Shown here piece after piece: positions 1 to 6,837 of a stretch of DNA of 19,786 nt. Where the stretch lies: NCBI RefSeq assembly GCF_946187255.1, contig NZ_CAMHRZ010000031.1:1-19786 (forward strand), read 5' to 3'. The notes beneath the pieces were generated by a model. The model did not search any database, was not told the origin of the DNA, and saw only the letters and a list, made by a program, of their open reading frames with translations. Position 1 is the first letter of the stretch, and every line of letters begins with the position of its first letter. This DNA comes from an uncultured Ruminococcus sp. (GTDB taxonomy: Bacteria; Bacillota; Clostridia; Oscillospirales; Ruminococcaceae). The position numbers and the translations under genes are program-made.

Positions 1-210
1 ATCCTCGATGAGGTATATCGGGTCGGGCAGATCGATGGCATGGAGCGACTTGTCCTTTAGTTCCTCAACTCCCAGCAGGATAACTCCGCCAAGCGTATTT
101 GCAAAGGCAGAGTAAGTCTCCCATATACTGTTCGGCAGCCCGCCGATAGCTTTTTTGGCTTCTATGCGGTTGTTCTCGCGGTATTTTTCCAAGTGGTTCA
201 GGTCTATCAT
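1..210 (-). CDS. AlbA_2 (Schlafen-like) domain protein, N-terminal fragment
   Basis: The first 70 codons of a gene that continues beyond the left edge of the window. The start at 210 follows an AGGTGA ribosome site five bases upstream. The visible protein contains GLPNSIWETYSAFANTLGG and then VILLGVEE. This is the signature of the AlbA_2 domain, a putative nucleic-acid-binding domain often found at the N-terminus of transcriptional regulators and divergent AAA-4 ATP-binding proteins. The gene starts 23 bases after the stop of the diguanylate cyclase gene and is probably co-transcribed with it. The remaining domains and the function cannot be told from this fragment. Family assignment is by motif memory and is fairly secure; the role is unknown. 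Confidence 0.85.
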   Translation of the reverse strand, partial: MIDLNHLEKYRENNRIEAKKAIGGLPNSIWETYSAFANTLGGVILLGVEELKDKSLHAIDLPDPIYLIED

Positions 211-233
211 TTTGTCACCTGCTTCTCATCTGC

Positions 234-1661
234 TCACTCCTCCGCCTGACCTGTCATCCTGCGGCGTTCTAATTCGGGGTGGCTGCTGTAATATGCTTCC
301 TTATCAATGTACATACGGTCATCAGCCAGCTTCATCGTATCGGCTATGCTGTATTCACCGTCAGCCCGAACTGCACCCACAGCAAAGCTAACATCGGGTG
401 TCGCTGCCGCTAAAGTCCTGAGCTGTCCGATGCACGCATCCATACTCTCCTGCGTGATATCGGGACATAGTATAACAAATTCATCGCCGCCCGAACGGAA
501 GATCTCATGATCACCGAATACTATTTTCAGAAGTGATGCCGCTTTGGTGATGAGCTTGTCGCCCGCACTGTGCCCGCGAAGGTCGTTCACACGCTTGAGC
601 CCGTTGAGGTCGAGTACTATGATAGCCAGCGCCGCAGGACGGGAAGCTGCATCCTCACTGAGGGCTTTGATGCGCCTGTTGAGCGCGTTGCTGTTGCTCA
701 CATTAGTAAGCTCATCAACGGAACTCAGGTATTCCAGCCGCTCCACCAGCTGCTGATTGGTGATCTTGGAAGCCAGCAGGAAAGCGGTAAGTTCAAGGGC
801 TTCTTTGATATGGGTCGATCTCGATGTATCATAATTGGCAGCCCATATAAAGCCTACCAGCTCCCTGTGCTCGCGTATCGCGTAGAGGATGATGTTGTAT
901 ATGCCGTTTTCCTGCAGGGACTTGCACCAGACAGGATCGCGTTCTTTCAGGATATCCATATCGTTCAGCAGCAGACAGTCGCTGCCGTCAAGGTCGCGTT
1001 CCCAGAAAAGAGCATTCTCATAAGGTGTCCTGCCCATAGCTTTGGAAATTCCTTCGAGGATATCGGGACGTTCGCCCTTCACACCGAACAGACGGCACTG
1101 CCCGCTATTTCGGTCGAAAGTATACAGAGCGCAGCGCTTTGCCCCGCAGATACTGCGGACCTCATCAGTCACTTCACACATCGACTGTGAGTAGTCCTGC
1201 GTCTGATGCATCTTTATGGTGATCTGCATCACAGCGGCTGAAACCTCGGGCGCGCGCTGGCTCATCGCTTCGGATTCGGGTTCGGGCTGCTGGTCGCACA
1301 GCAGAAGACAGTACCTCGTCTGTCTGCCTGCCTCATCCGACACGGAGGATCCTCTGCCTTTCAGGGGTATATAAAAACTTTTTATCCAGAAGCCGTGAGC
1401 ATTCACATAAGAATAAAGGGGGATATTTGTAGTAACAGCCTTGATAACGAAGTTTTCGAGATTGATCTCCGTGAAATAATCACGCAGAGGGATGCCAGAA
1501 TAGAAATCCGGAGCATTCGGATAGTTCTGGGCAAGATAATCGATCTCGGCTTTATTTGCCGCAGCTATGCGGATCTCACTGCAGCTGCCGTCCGCAAGGA
1601 TATCAAATGCGTATACCGCCGCTATGTGATCAAACTGCGCGATCCATTCCTGCATATCCAT
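234..1661 (-). CDS. GAF-GGDEF diguanylate cyclase
   Basis: A 475-residue predicted cytoplasmic protein that should make cyclic di-GMP from two GTP. It has an N-terminal PAS-like region (about 1-120), a GAF-like region (about 152-297) and a C-terminal GGDEF domain (about 310-475). The GGDEF domain carries an intact SGGDEF active site at 390-395 and the usual DELT...N entry motif. No membrane segment or signal peptide is seen. The product-inhibition I-site (RxxD five residues before GGDEF) is not visible; the equivalent stretch reads VFGDHEIFRS. I chose the ATG at 1661 because AAAGGAG lies nine bases upstream (1671-1677). Upstream in-frame ATGs at 1670 and 1700 have no properly spaced ribosome site, and the one at 1700 lies inside an inverted repeat. 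The input signal sensed by the GAF region is unknown. Confidence 0.9.
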   Translation of the reverse strand: MDMQEWIAQFDHIAAVYAFDILADGSCSEIRIAAANKAEIDYLAQNYPNAPDFYSGIPLRDYFTEINLENFVIKAVTTNIPLYSYVNAHGFWIKSFYIPLKGRGSSVSDEAGRQTRYCLLLCDQQPEPESEAMSQRAPEVSAAVMQITIKMHQTQDYSQSMCEVTDEVRSICGAKRCALYTFDRNSGQCRLFGVKGERPDILEGISKAMGRTPYENALFWERDLDGSDCLLLNDMDILKERDPVWCKSLQENGIYNIILYAIREHRELVGFIWAANYDTSRSTHIKEALELTAFLLASKITNQQLVERLEYLSSVDELTNVSNSNALNRRIKALSEDAASRPAALAIIVLDLNGLKRVNDLRGHSAGDKLITKAASLLKIVFGDHEIFRSGGDEFVILCPDITQESMDACIGQLRTLAAATPDVSFAVGAVRADGEYSIADTMKLADDRMYIDKEAYYSSHPELERRRMTGQAEE

Positions 1662-1690
1662 ATTTTTCATCTCCTTTACCTGTGATATAT

Positions 1691-1782
1691 TAAACGACAT
1701 TGAAATTGCTACTTTGCGAACTTCGCAAAAGCATATATCGCACTTTTACTCGTTCGCAAAGTGCAATTTTAAATGTCGTTTA
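1691..1782. repeat. Inverted-repeat element in the diguanylate cyclase leader
   Basis: Two 31-base arms (1691-1721 and 1752-1782) are near-perfect reverse complements. The outer 11 bases (TAAACGACATT) and inner 11 bases (ACTTTGCGAAC) match exactly, with a small offset in the middle. The central 30 bases add alternative pairings: GCACTTT at 1740-1746 can pair with 1758-1764, and TTTGCGAA at 1713-1720 with 1722-1729. The element fills the 5' leader between the predicted promoter and the ribosome site of the diguanylate cyclase gene. It may be a MITE/REP-like insertion or a regulatory RNA structure. Confidence 0.8.
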
Positions 1783-1790
1783 CTATAATT

Positions 1791-1819
1791 ATCATACCAT
1801 AACTTACCCAATTAGTCAA
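1791..1819 (-). promoter_or_regulatory. Promoter for the diguanylate cyclase unit
   Basis: On the minus strand TTGACT (1814-1819) and TATGAT (1791-1796) are separated by 17 bases, a good sigma-A type promoter. Transcription would start near 1784, immediately before the inverted-repeat element, giving a leader of about 120 nt. Confidence 0.7.
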
Positions 1820-1864
1820 TGGCATTCAGCACCGAAATAAAAAGTTCATTGTATTTTTGAGTAC

Positions 1865-1900
1865 AAAAAAGCGGCTCACTGCTGATGCAATGAACCGCTT
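1865..1900 (-). terminator. Rho-independent terminator of the esterase gene
   Basis: A stem between 1869-1882 and 1887-1900, with two G-U pairs when read on the minus strand, is followed by a run of six T. It lies 17 bases after the esterase stop codon. Confidence 0.85.
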
Positions 1901-1916
1901 GCCGTATTATAATGAC

Positions 1917-3755
1917 TTATGAAACAGTCACATAGAATGACTTCTTGAATACGTCAGCATTTACCCACTGACCGTTGACCTTAGCGAGAACTACCATTCT
2001 GTAAGTACCTCTGCTGACCTGAGGTGAAGTCCATGTAGTCACGCTGCCGTCTACCTGCTTCTTGACTACCCACTTGTTAGCCTGGTATACGCCGATGCCG
2101 TATTTCTCGGCACCCTGTACCTTGCTCCACTTCAAGCCGATCTTGCCGTTCTTGACCTGAGTCTGAACAGTGGGATACAGGTTGGAGGTATCTCCGCCGG
2201 GATTATCGGAACCGCCGCCGCTGCTGCTGCCCGATGCCTTGATGGTCGTGCCTGCTGTCGCACCGACAACCTCGTCAACGTAAAAGGATGTGGTAGAGTT
2301 GTCAGTCTCAACGTAGATCTGAACATTGGAAGCGCCTTCGGGTATCTTGAAGTTCTTGTTGGCCAGCTGAACCCACTTGCCCTTAGAAACTGTCTCCGTA
2401 GCGATCTTTGTATAGTTTGCCGTTCCGCTTGAATCGCTGTACTGCATTGTGAAGTGGAACTTATCAGTAGCATCGCCTTCGCTGAAGTATACCATCGCGC
2501 TGAAGCTGTACGCTGTGCCTGCCTTGAATACACTGGAATTCAGGGAGTAGCTTGCACCGTTCCAAGCACTTTCTCTGCCCGATACATACAGCGAGCTGCT
2601 GCCTGCGGATGCAGTATTGGTGCTTGTTGCTACCTTTGCGGAACCTCTGCCTGTGAAGCTGTCGGTAGAGCCCTCAAATCCGCAGTGGAAGTACCAGCCG
2701 TTCTCATCGGGCTCAATGGGCTTGACTTCTCCGCCGCCGCCGCTGTAGCCGGAATCCTTGAATGCGTATCTCATGAAGGTATAGAGATGAGGCTTTACGG
2801 AGTTAGGATCATGTCCGCCGCCGGGAATGGACTGATAAACGTGGTTAACACCGTTGCGGGTGAGGATATCGCTGTACTGCTTCGGGAAAGTACCAACAAC
2901 GCCGTCATTGGTACCGCCTGTGATCATGAATACCTCAGGCTCGGGACCTACGTCTCTGAACTTCATCTCACTCTCCTGCATACAGCCGGGATGACTCATA
3001 TACCTATCCGAACCGGGAGTGATGCCGGGGGCGGGGCACGCGCCGCCCACATAACCGAATACATCGGGGCGCATAAGTCCGCAGTAGATAGCTTCACGGC
3101 CGCCCATTGAGAAGCCTGTGATAGCAGTATTCTCTCTGCCTTCCTTTACGGAATAGTTCTCCTTGATGAAGGGGAGAAGGCTCTCGGTAACGTCATACAG
3201 GAAGTTGTCGTACTCTCTGCAGGTCTGCTCGTCGATACCGCTGGGACCGTTCATGGTCTTACTGGTGAACATATTGGGGCATACAACGATGAATTCCTCA
3301 GCCTGTCCGCTGCCCATCAGACCTGTCATCAGCTCCTGGACACCGTTGCCGTTTACCATGTCGTTCTCACTTCCCATGATACCGTGAAGCACGAACATTA
3401 CAGGGTACTTCTTGCTGGAGCTGTAGTTGGGAGGCAGTATAACGTTGCACCTTTTATCCTTGCCTGTGTACTTGCAGTAATAGTTCCTGGGCTCCACCTT
3501 GCACTGGCTGGACTGTTCAGCACCTGCGGGCACCGTTGTAGGCATATCGTTCTTGATCTTTGCATTGAGACCCGATACAGCGTTGCCGCCGTTGCCTGCG
3601 TCCGAACCGATATTCTCGTTTCCTGTTGTGGGGAATCCACCTGCGAATCCGCCCCAGTCAAAGCCTGCAGCACTAGCGCTCATCGGCAGCGAAGCACCGA
3701 TCATCATCAAAGCAACAGTCGCACCGAGGATCCTCTTCATACTTGAATGTTTCAT
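1917..3755 (-). CDS. Secreted CE1-type carbohydrate esterase with CBM22-like and CBM37-like modules
   Basis: A 612-residue exported enzyme likely to remove feruloyl or acetyl groups from plant xylan. Residues 1-29 form a signal peptide ending in SASA/A. Residues about 85-335 are an esterase-D/CE1 alpha/beta hydrolase: HG at 124-125, nucleophile Ser216 in GFSMGG, probable Asp284 in GTNDG, and His315 in GGGHD. A Gly-rich linker leads to a CBM22/CBM_4_9-like beta-sandwich (about 350-500). A second Ser/Gly linker leads to a C-terminal module (526-612) with IGLKWSKVQGAEKYGIGVYQ and GTYRMVVLAKVNGQW, which I recognise as resembling the CBM37 modules of Ruminococcus albus. No dockerin is seen. The start at 3755 has AGGAG nine bases upstream. 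It is transcribed alone. The exact substrate (ferulate or acetate esters) is inference. Confidence 0.92.
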   Translation of the reverse strand: MKHSSMKRILGATVALMMIGASLPMSASAAGFDWGGFAGGFPTTGNENIGSDAGNGGNAVSGLNAKIKNDMPTTVPAGAEQSSQCKVEPRNYYCKYTGKDKRCNVILPPNYSSSKKYPVMFVLHGIMGSENDMVNGNGVQELMTGLMGSGQAEEFIVVCPNMFTSKTMNGPSGIDEQTCREYDNFLYDVTESLLPFIKENYSVKEGRENTAITGFSMGGREAIYCGLMRPDVFGYVGGACPAPGITPGSDRYMSHPGCMQESEMKFRDVGPEPEVFMITGGTNDGVVGTFPKQYSDILTRNGVNHVYQSIPGGGHDPNSVKPHLYTFMRYAFKDSGYSGGGGEVKPIEPDENGWYFHCGFEGSTDSFTGRGSAKVATSTNTASAGSSSLYVSGRESAWNGASYSLNSSVFKAGTAYSFSAMVYFSEGDATDKFHFTMQYSDSSGTANYTKIATETVSKGKWVQLANKNFKIPEGASNVQIYVETDNSTTSFYVDEVVGATAGTTIKASGSSSGGGSDNPGGDTSNLYPTVQTQVKNGKIGLKWSKVQGAEKYGIGVYQANKWVVKKQVDGSVTTWTSPQVSRGTYRMVVLAKVNGQWVNADVFKKSFYVTVS

Positions 3756-3869
3756 TCTAAATCACTCCTTTTTATAATTGTAGTCCCGCTATACTTTTCC
3801 GATATTATAAGCAGGACAAAACCTCCGGACTGATCTCCGTAAAAGAGATATTTAAAATTTATTTTTTCA

Positions 3870-3904
3870 AGATCGTCAAATTCAATATATGGATCTGACG
3901 ATCT
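3870..3904. repeat. Perfect 9-bp inverted repeat at the 5' end of the esterase transcript
   Basis: AGATCGTCA (3870-3878) is mirrored by TGACGATCT (3896-3904) with a 17-base loop. It begins within a few bases of the predicted transcription start of the esterase gene, so it could be an operator at +1 or a 5' stem-loop that stabilises the mRNA. No T-run follows it, so it is not a terminator. Confidence 0.65.
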
Positions 3905-3913
3905 CTTGTAGAT

Positions 3914-3942
3914 AATATATAGCATTTCTCAAAAAAAGTAAA
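3914..3942 (-). promoter_or_regulatory. Promoter for the esterase gene
   Basis: On the minus strand TTTACT (3937-3942) and TATATT (3914-3919) are 17 bases apart. The DNA upstream is A/T-rich and could act as an UP element. Transcription would start near 3907, giving a leader of about 150 nt. A second possible -10 (TATAAT, 3804-3809) lacks a matching -35. In the rest of the gap between 3943 and 4157 I see only A/T-rich sequence without a gene. Confidence 0.55.
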
Positions 3943-4157
3943 CAATAAAATGCCAACTCCGCAATCTTTGACTGTCAATTCGCAATAACTGGTTAAAAAT
4001 TTTCAAAAATAACACTAAGCATATTAATGATTTTTTGTACATAATATTACGATTTTGGTGCATACTTAATTAATTTACAAAATTAAAAGCTGATGCATAA
4101 ATGTCATTTTCACTGTGGATGATCCGTATAGCGATTCTGAAATATCACCGAAAGGAA

Positions 4158-4189
4158 ACACCGCCTGTATGCAAGACCACAGGCGGTGT
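4158..4189 (-). terminator. Terminator of the rex-adhE-hydrogenase operon
   Basis: A perfect 11-bp stem (ACACCGCCTGT at 4158-4168 with its complement at 4179-4189) and 10-base loop lies 24 bases after the last stop codon of the operon. Read on the minus strand it is followed by TTTCCTTT, a broken T-run, so termination may be moderate. Confidence 0.75.
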
Positions 4190-4213
4190 AATTACAGTTA
4201 TCATTTAGCGCAG

Positions 4214-5650
4214 TCAGATATTCAGCACCGATACAGCATCGGTGATCTTCTTTTCAAGAGCCTCTCTTCCGTAGGCATCCACCTGCGCCTTGTTCTTCTC
4301 GCCGTGAGTGAGACAGCCTGCGCCGCCAATGCAGCCGCCGACGCACGCCATGCCCTCGATAAAATTCCCGCTCAGAGCGTTGCGGCTCTTTTTCATCAGC
4401 GCTATGCGGCATTCGTCTATGCCGTCGCAGGAGCAGGCAGAGAGCTCGAAATCATTTATGCCCTGTTCTTTCAGGCTTTCCGCCACCGCATCCGCAAGTC
4501 CGCCGCTGCGGGCGAATATCCTGCCGAAATAGGATGCATTGTCAAGCACGTCCTCTTCGAGAGCGGTCAAGTCCATATCGCGGCTGTCAAACAGCGCCTG
4601 CAGTTCCTCAAAGGTCAGCACCGAATCCACATAGGGTCTAACTTCGGACAGCTGAGCTTCCGCTTTCTTCGCCGTACATGGACCGATGAACACTATCTTC
4701 GCATTGGGTGTGGTTTTCTTGATATATTCTCCGATAGCCGCCATAGGTGAGGGATTGTGGGAGATGTGTTCCGCCAGCTGAGGAAATGCCGACTTTATAT
4801 ACGAAACAAAGGCGGGACAGCAGGAACTGGTCAGGAAGCCCTTTTCAGCCAGCTCCTTAGCTTCCGATATCGCCACCATATCCGCACCGAGAGCCGCTTC
4901 GACTACCGCGTGAAATCCCAGCGCTTTCAGCCCCGATACCACCTGTCCCAGTTTTGCGTAGGTGAACTGGCTGGATATTGAGGGCGCAACTACCGCATAC
5001 AGCTTCGACTTTTCCTCCCGCTGATTTTTCTTTATCATGTCGATAACGTCGAGTATGTAGGATTTGTCCGTGATAGCCCCGAAAGGACACTGATATACGC
5101 AGGCACCGCAGGAGATACATTTGCTGTTGTCGATAGCCGCCGCACCCTCCTCATTTATGCTTATCGCCTTTATCTTACAGGCGTTCTGACAGGGGCGCAC
5201 GCGGTTGGTTATGGCGGAATAGGGGCACACCTTCGAGCATCTTCCGCATTCTACGCACTTGCTTTTATCGATGTGCGCCACATGGTTGTGGTCGAAGGAG
5301 ATAGCTCCTCTCGGACATACGTCCTCACAGCGGTGGGCAAGACAGCCTCGGCAGGAATCCGTGACCTCATATCCTGCGGCAGGACATTCGTCGCAGGCGA
5401 TGTCTATGACCTCGATGACATTGGGGTTCTCCTTGTCGCCCCCCATTGCGATCTTTACGCGCTCTGCGAGTATCGCCCTTTCCTTGTATACGCAGCAGCG
5501 CATGGTAGGGGTCTTTCCCGGCACTATTTTTTTCGGGATGTCCAGCAGATCCTCAAGCAGCGTATCGTTCCACGCTTCTCTTGCCACCTCCCGCAGCACC
5601 TTGTATTTAAGATACTGTACTTTGGTATCAAATACTCTTTTGTTTTTCAT
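4214..5650 (-). CDS. hydA2: Group B-type monomeric [FeFe]-hydrogenase
   Basis: A 478-residue cytoplasmic hydrogenase expected to reduce protons with ferredoxin electrons. The N-terminus (MKNKRVFDTKVQYLKYKVL) and the Cys-rich segment CDECP...CRGCLAHRCEDVCP (86-112) are typical of the group B family (TIGR04105 type). Further 4Fe-4S motifs lie at 132-142 and 178-188. The H-cluster region has TSSCCPAF (274-281), GPCTAKKAEA (323-332) and EGMACVGGCIGGAG (432-445), giving H-cluster ligands at about Cys278, Cys325, Cys436 and Cys440. It lacks an NADH-binding partner, which argues against the electron-bifurcating HydABC type. It is the last gene of the operon, 17 bases after the phosphatase, with GAGG five bases before the ATG. 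The symbol follows R. albus usage; the catalytic direction is inferred. Confidence 0.9.
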   Translation of the reverse strand: MKNKRVFDTKVQYLKYKVLREVAREAWNDTLLEDLLDIPKKIVPGKTPTMRCCVYKERAILAERVKIAMGGDKENPNVIEVIDIACDECPAAGYEVTDSCRGCLAHRCEDVCPRGAISFDHNHVAHIDKSKCVECGRCSKVCPYSAITNRVRPCQNACKIKAISINEEGAAAIDNSKCISCGACVYQCPFGAITDKSYILDVIDMIKKNQREEKSKLYAVVAPSISSQFTYAKLGQVVSGLKALGFHAVVEAALGADMVAISEAKELAEKGFLTSSCCPAFVSYIKSAFPQLAEHISHNPSPMAAIGEYIKKTTPNAKIVFIGPCTAKKAEAQLSEVRPYVDSVLTFEELQALFDSRDMDLTALEEDVLDNASYFGRIFARSGGLADAVAESLKEQGINDFELSACSCDGIDECRIALMKKSRNALSGNFIEGMACVGGCIGGAGCLTHGEKNKAQVDAYGREALEKKITDAVSVLNI

Positions 5651-5667
5651 ATCTTCCTCTCACCCCT

Positions 5668-6837
5668 CTAAAAATAGCTGACTTTTATGCGCTTTCCCAT
5701 CTGTCCCAGAGCCTTTGAAAGCTCCTGGACGAGATTCATCTTGATATTGAAATTTATCGGCAGATCGGGATTCTGATGTGCGGGATTTATGGCTCTGCCC
5801 ACATAGAAATTGATATCTGTCGCTTCCTCGAAAAGCATCCTGCTTATCAGGGAAGCACCGTCCCGCCCGTGACTCCACTTTTCGTAAAGCTCATTCTCTC
5901 CGATATGGTCTTTTGCGTATTCAAGCACGCGGTTGACCGTTATCACCCCCTCGGTAACAAGGTCTACCCCCTCGATGCTGGCGATTGGGGGAACGTCACT
6001 GCGCTCAAAGCATAGACTTGCCGTAAGCGGCTTGTGCAGCCACTGTGAAGCTATGGTAGAAGTGGTCCCGCCGCAGATTATATGCTTGCCCTCCTTAGAG
6101 AAGAAAAGGCTCATCATCCTGTCGCAGTCGTCCTTGTTGGAGGGCGGACCGAAGAGTATATTCATCGGCACCCGCCTGCGTATCCGCACCACACAGGCGG
6201 TGGTATCGTCACCGGGTCTGTGGTCGTAGAGGTTGTCGCATTCATCCACAAGTATGGTGGAAAGGGTCTTGGCAGTGTAACCCACAGGGGCGAGCATTTC
6301 CATAAACACGGCGATATCCTCCCGCTTCCAGCCGAAATTGTAGGCAAGCCCTATGCCCGCATGAGGACATCCGTCGCTCATGGTTATGATAAGGTCGTTC
6401 TCCCGCAGCCTTATCTCCGAGCGGAATATCTTCTTGCCGCCGATGTTCATTTCCGTCATGGGATAGCCGCATACCTTTTCATCGCGAATGAGTATCGCAA
6501 GAGGATTGTCATACTGTATCAGCACTGCGGTCTCGTTGTTGATGATATGTATTATCGTAAAGGTGGAATAAGCAACGCCCCTCACCGAACATATCGGCAG
6601 CGTGCCCGCGATGGTGGAAACGCAGTCCTCCAGCGGCAGACCTGCGGCAAGCATGGTGGATATTATCTTTGAGGTCAGCGTGGAAAGTATGCTCGCCTTT
6701 ACGCCGCTGCCGAGACCGTCCGCCAGCACTATCACAGTGGAATCATCGTTCTCCACTATGTCGATATGGTCGCCGCAAAGCTGTTCGCCCGCATGGTTTA
6801 TGCTTTTGAAGCCTATATCCGCACATAAGTTATTCAT
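5668..6837 (-). CDS. SpoIIE/PP2C-type serine/threonine phosphatase
   Basis: A 389-residue soluble protein. Residues 1-222 form a PP2C/SpoIIE phosphatase domain with the metal-binding acidic residues expected: D23 in GDHID, D40-G41 in LADGLGSG, SDG at 154-156 and GDD at 209-211. These phosphatases remove phosphate from serine or threonine, often on regulatory partners. The remaining 165 residues (from MNILFGPP) form a separate domain with GGTTST in the middle that I do not recognise. Its ATG overlaps the end of the sensory hydrogenase gene by eight bases, with AAGGAG ten bases upstream, so translation of the two is probably coupled. The position suggests it acts downstream of the hydrogenase sensor; the target is unknown. 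Confidence 0.88.
   Translation of the reverse strand: MNNLCADIGFKSINHAGEQLCGDHIDIVENDDSTVIVLADGLGSGVKASILSTLTSKIISTMLAAGLPLEDCVSTIAGTLPICSVRGVAYSTFTIIHIINNETAVLIQYDNPLAILIRDEKVCGYPMTEMNIGGKKIFRSEIRLRENDLIITMSDGCPHAGIGLAYNFGWKREDIAVFMEMLAPVGYTAKTLSTILVDECDNLYDHRPGDDTTACVVRIRRRVPMNILFGPPSNKDDCDRMMSLFFSKEGKHIICGGTTSTIASQWLHKPLTASLCFERSDVPPIASIEGVDLVTEGVITVNRVLEYAKDHIGENELYEKWSHGRDGASLISRMLFEEATDINFYVGRAINPAHQNPDLPINFNIKMNLVQELSKALGQMGKRIKVSYF

Noticed and set aside
1691..1782. A cyclic di-GMP riboswitch in the diguanylate cyclase leader
   Set aside because: I do not see the conserved GEMM core; the element is a simple long inverted repeat.
2454..3110. A 218-codon plus-strand open frame opposite the esterase
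   Set aside because: The esterase on the other strand has a signal peptide, catalytic triad and binding modules; this frame has none.
4115..4750. A 211-codon plus-strand open frame opposite hydA2
   Set aside because: It overlaps the operon terminator and the end of hydA2 and has no domain.
4214..5650. HydA subunit of the electron-bifurcating HydABC complex
   Set aside because: No HydB-like flavin/NADH subunit is encoded nearby, and the N-terminus is of the group B monomeric type.
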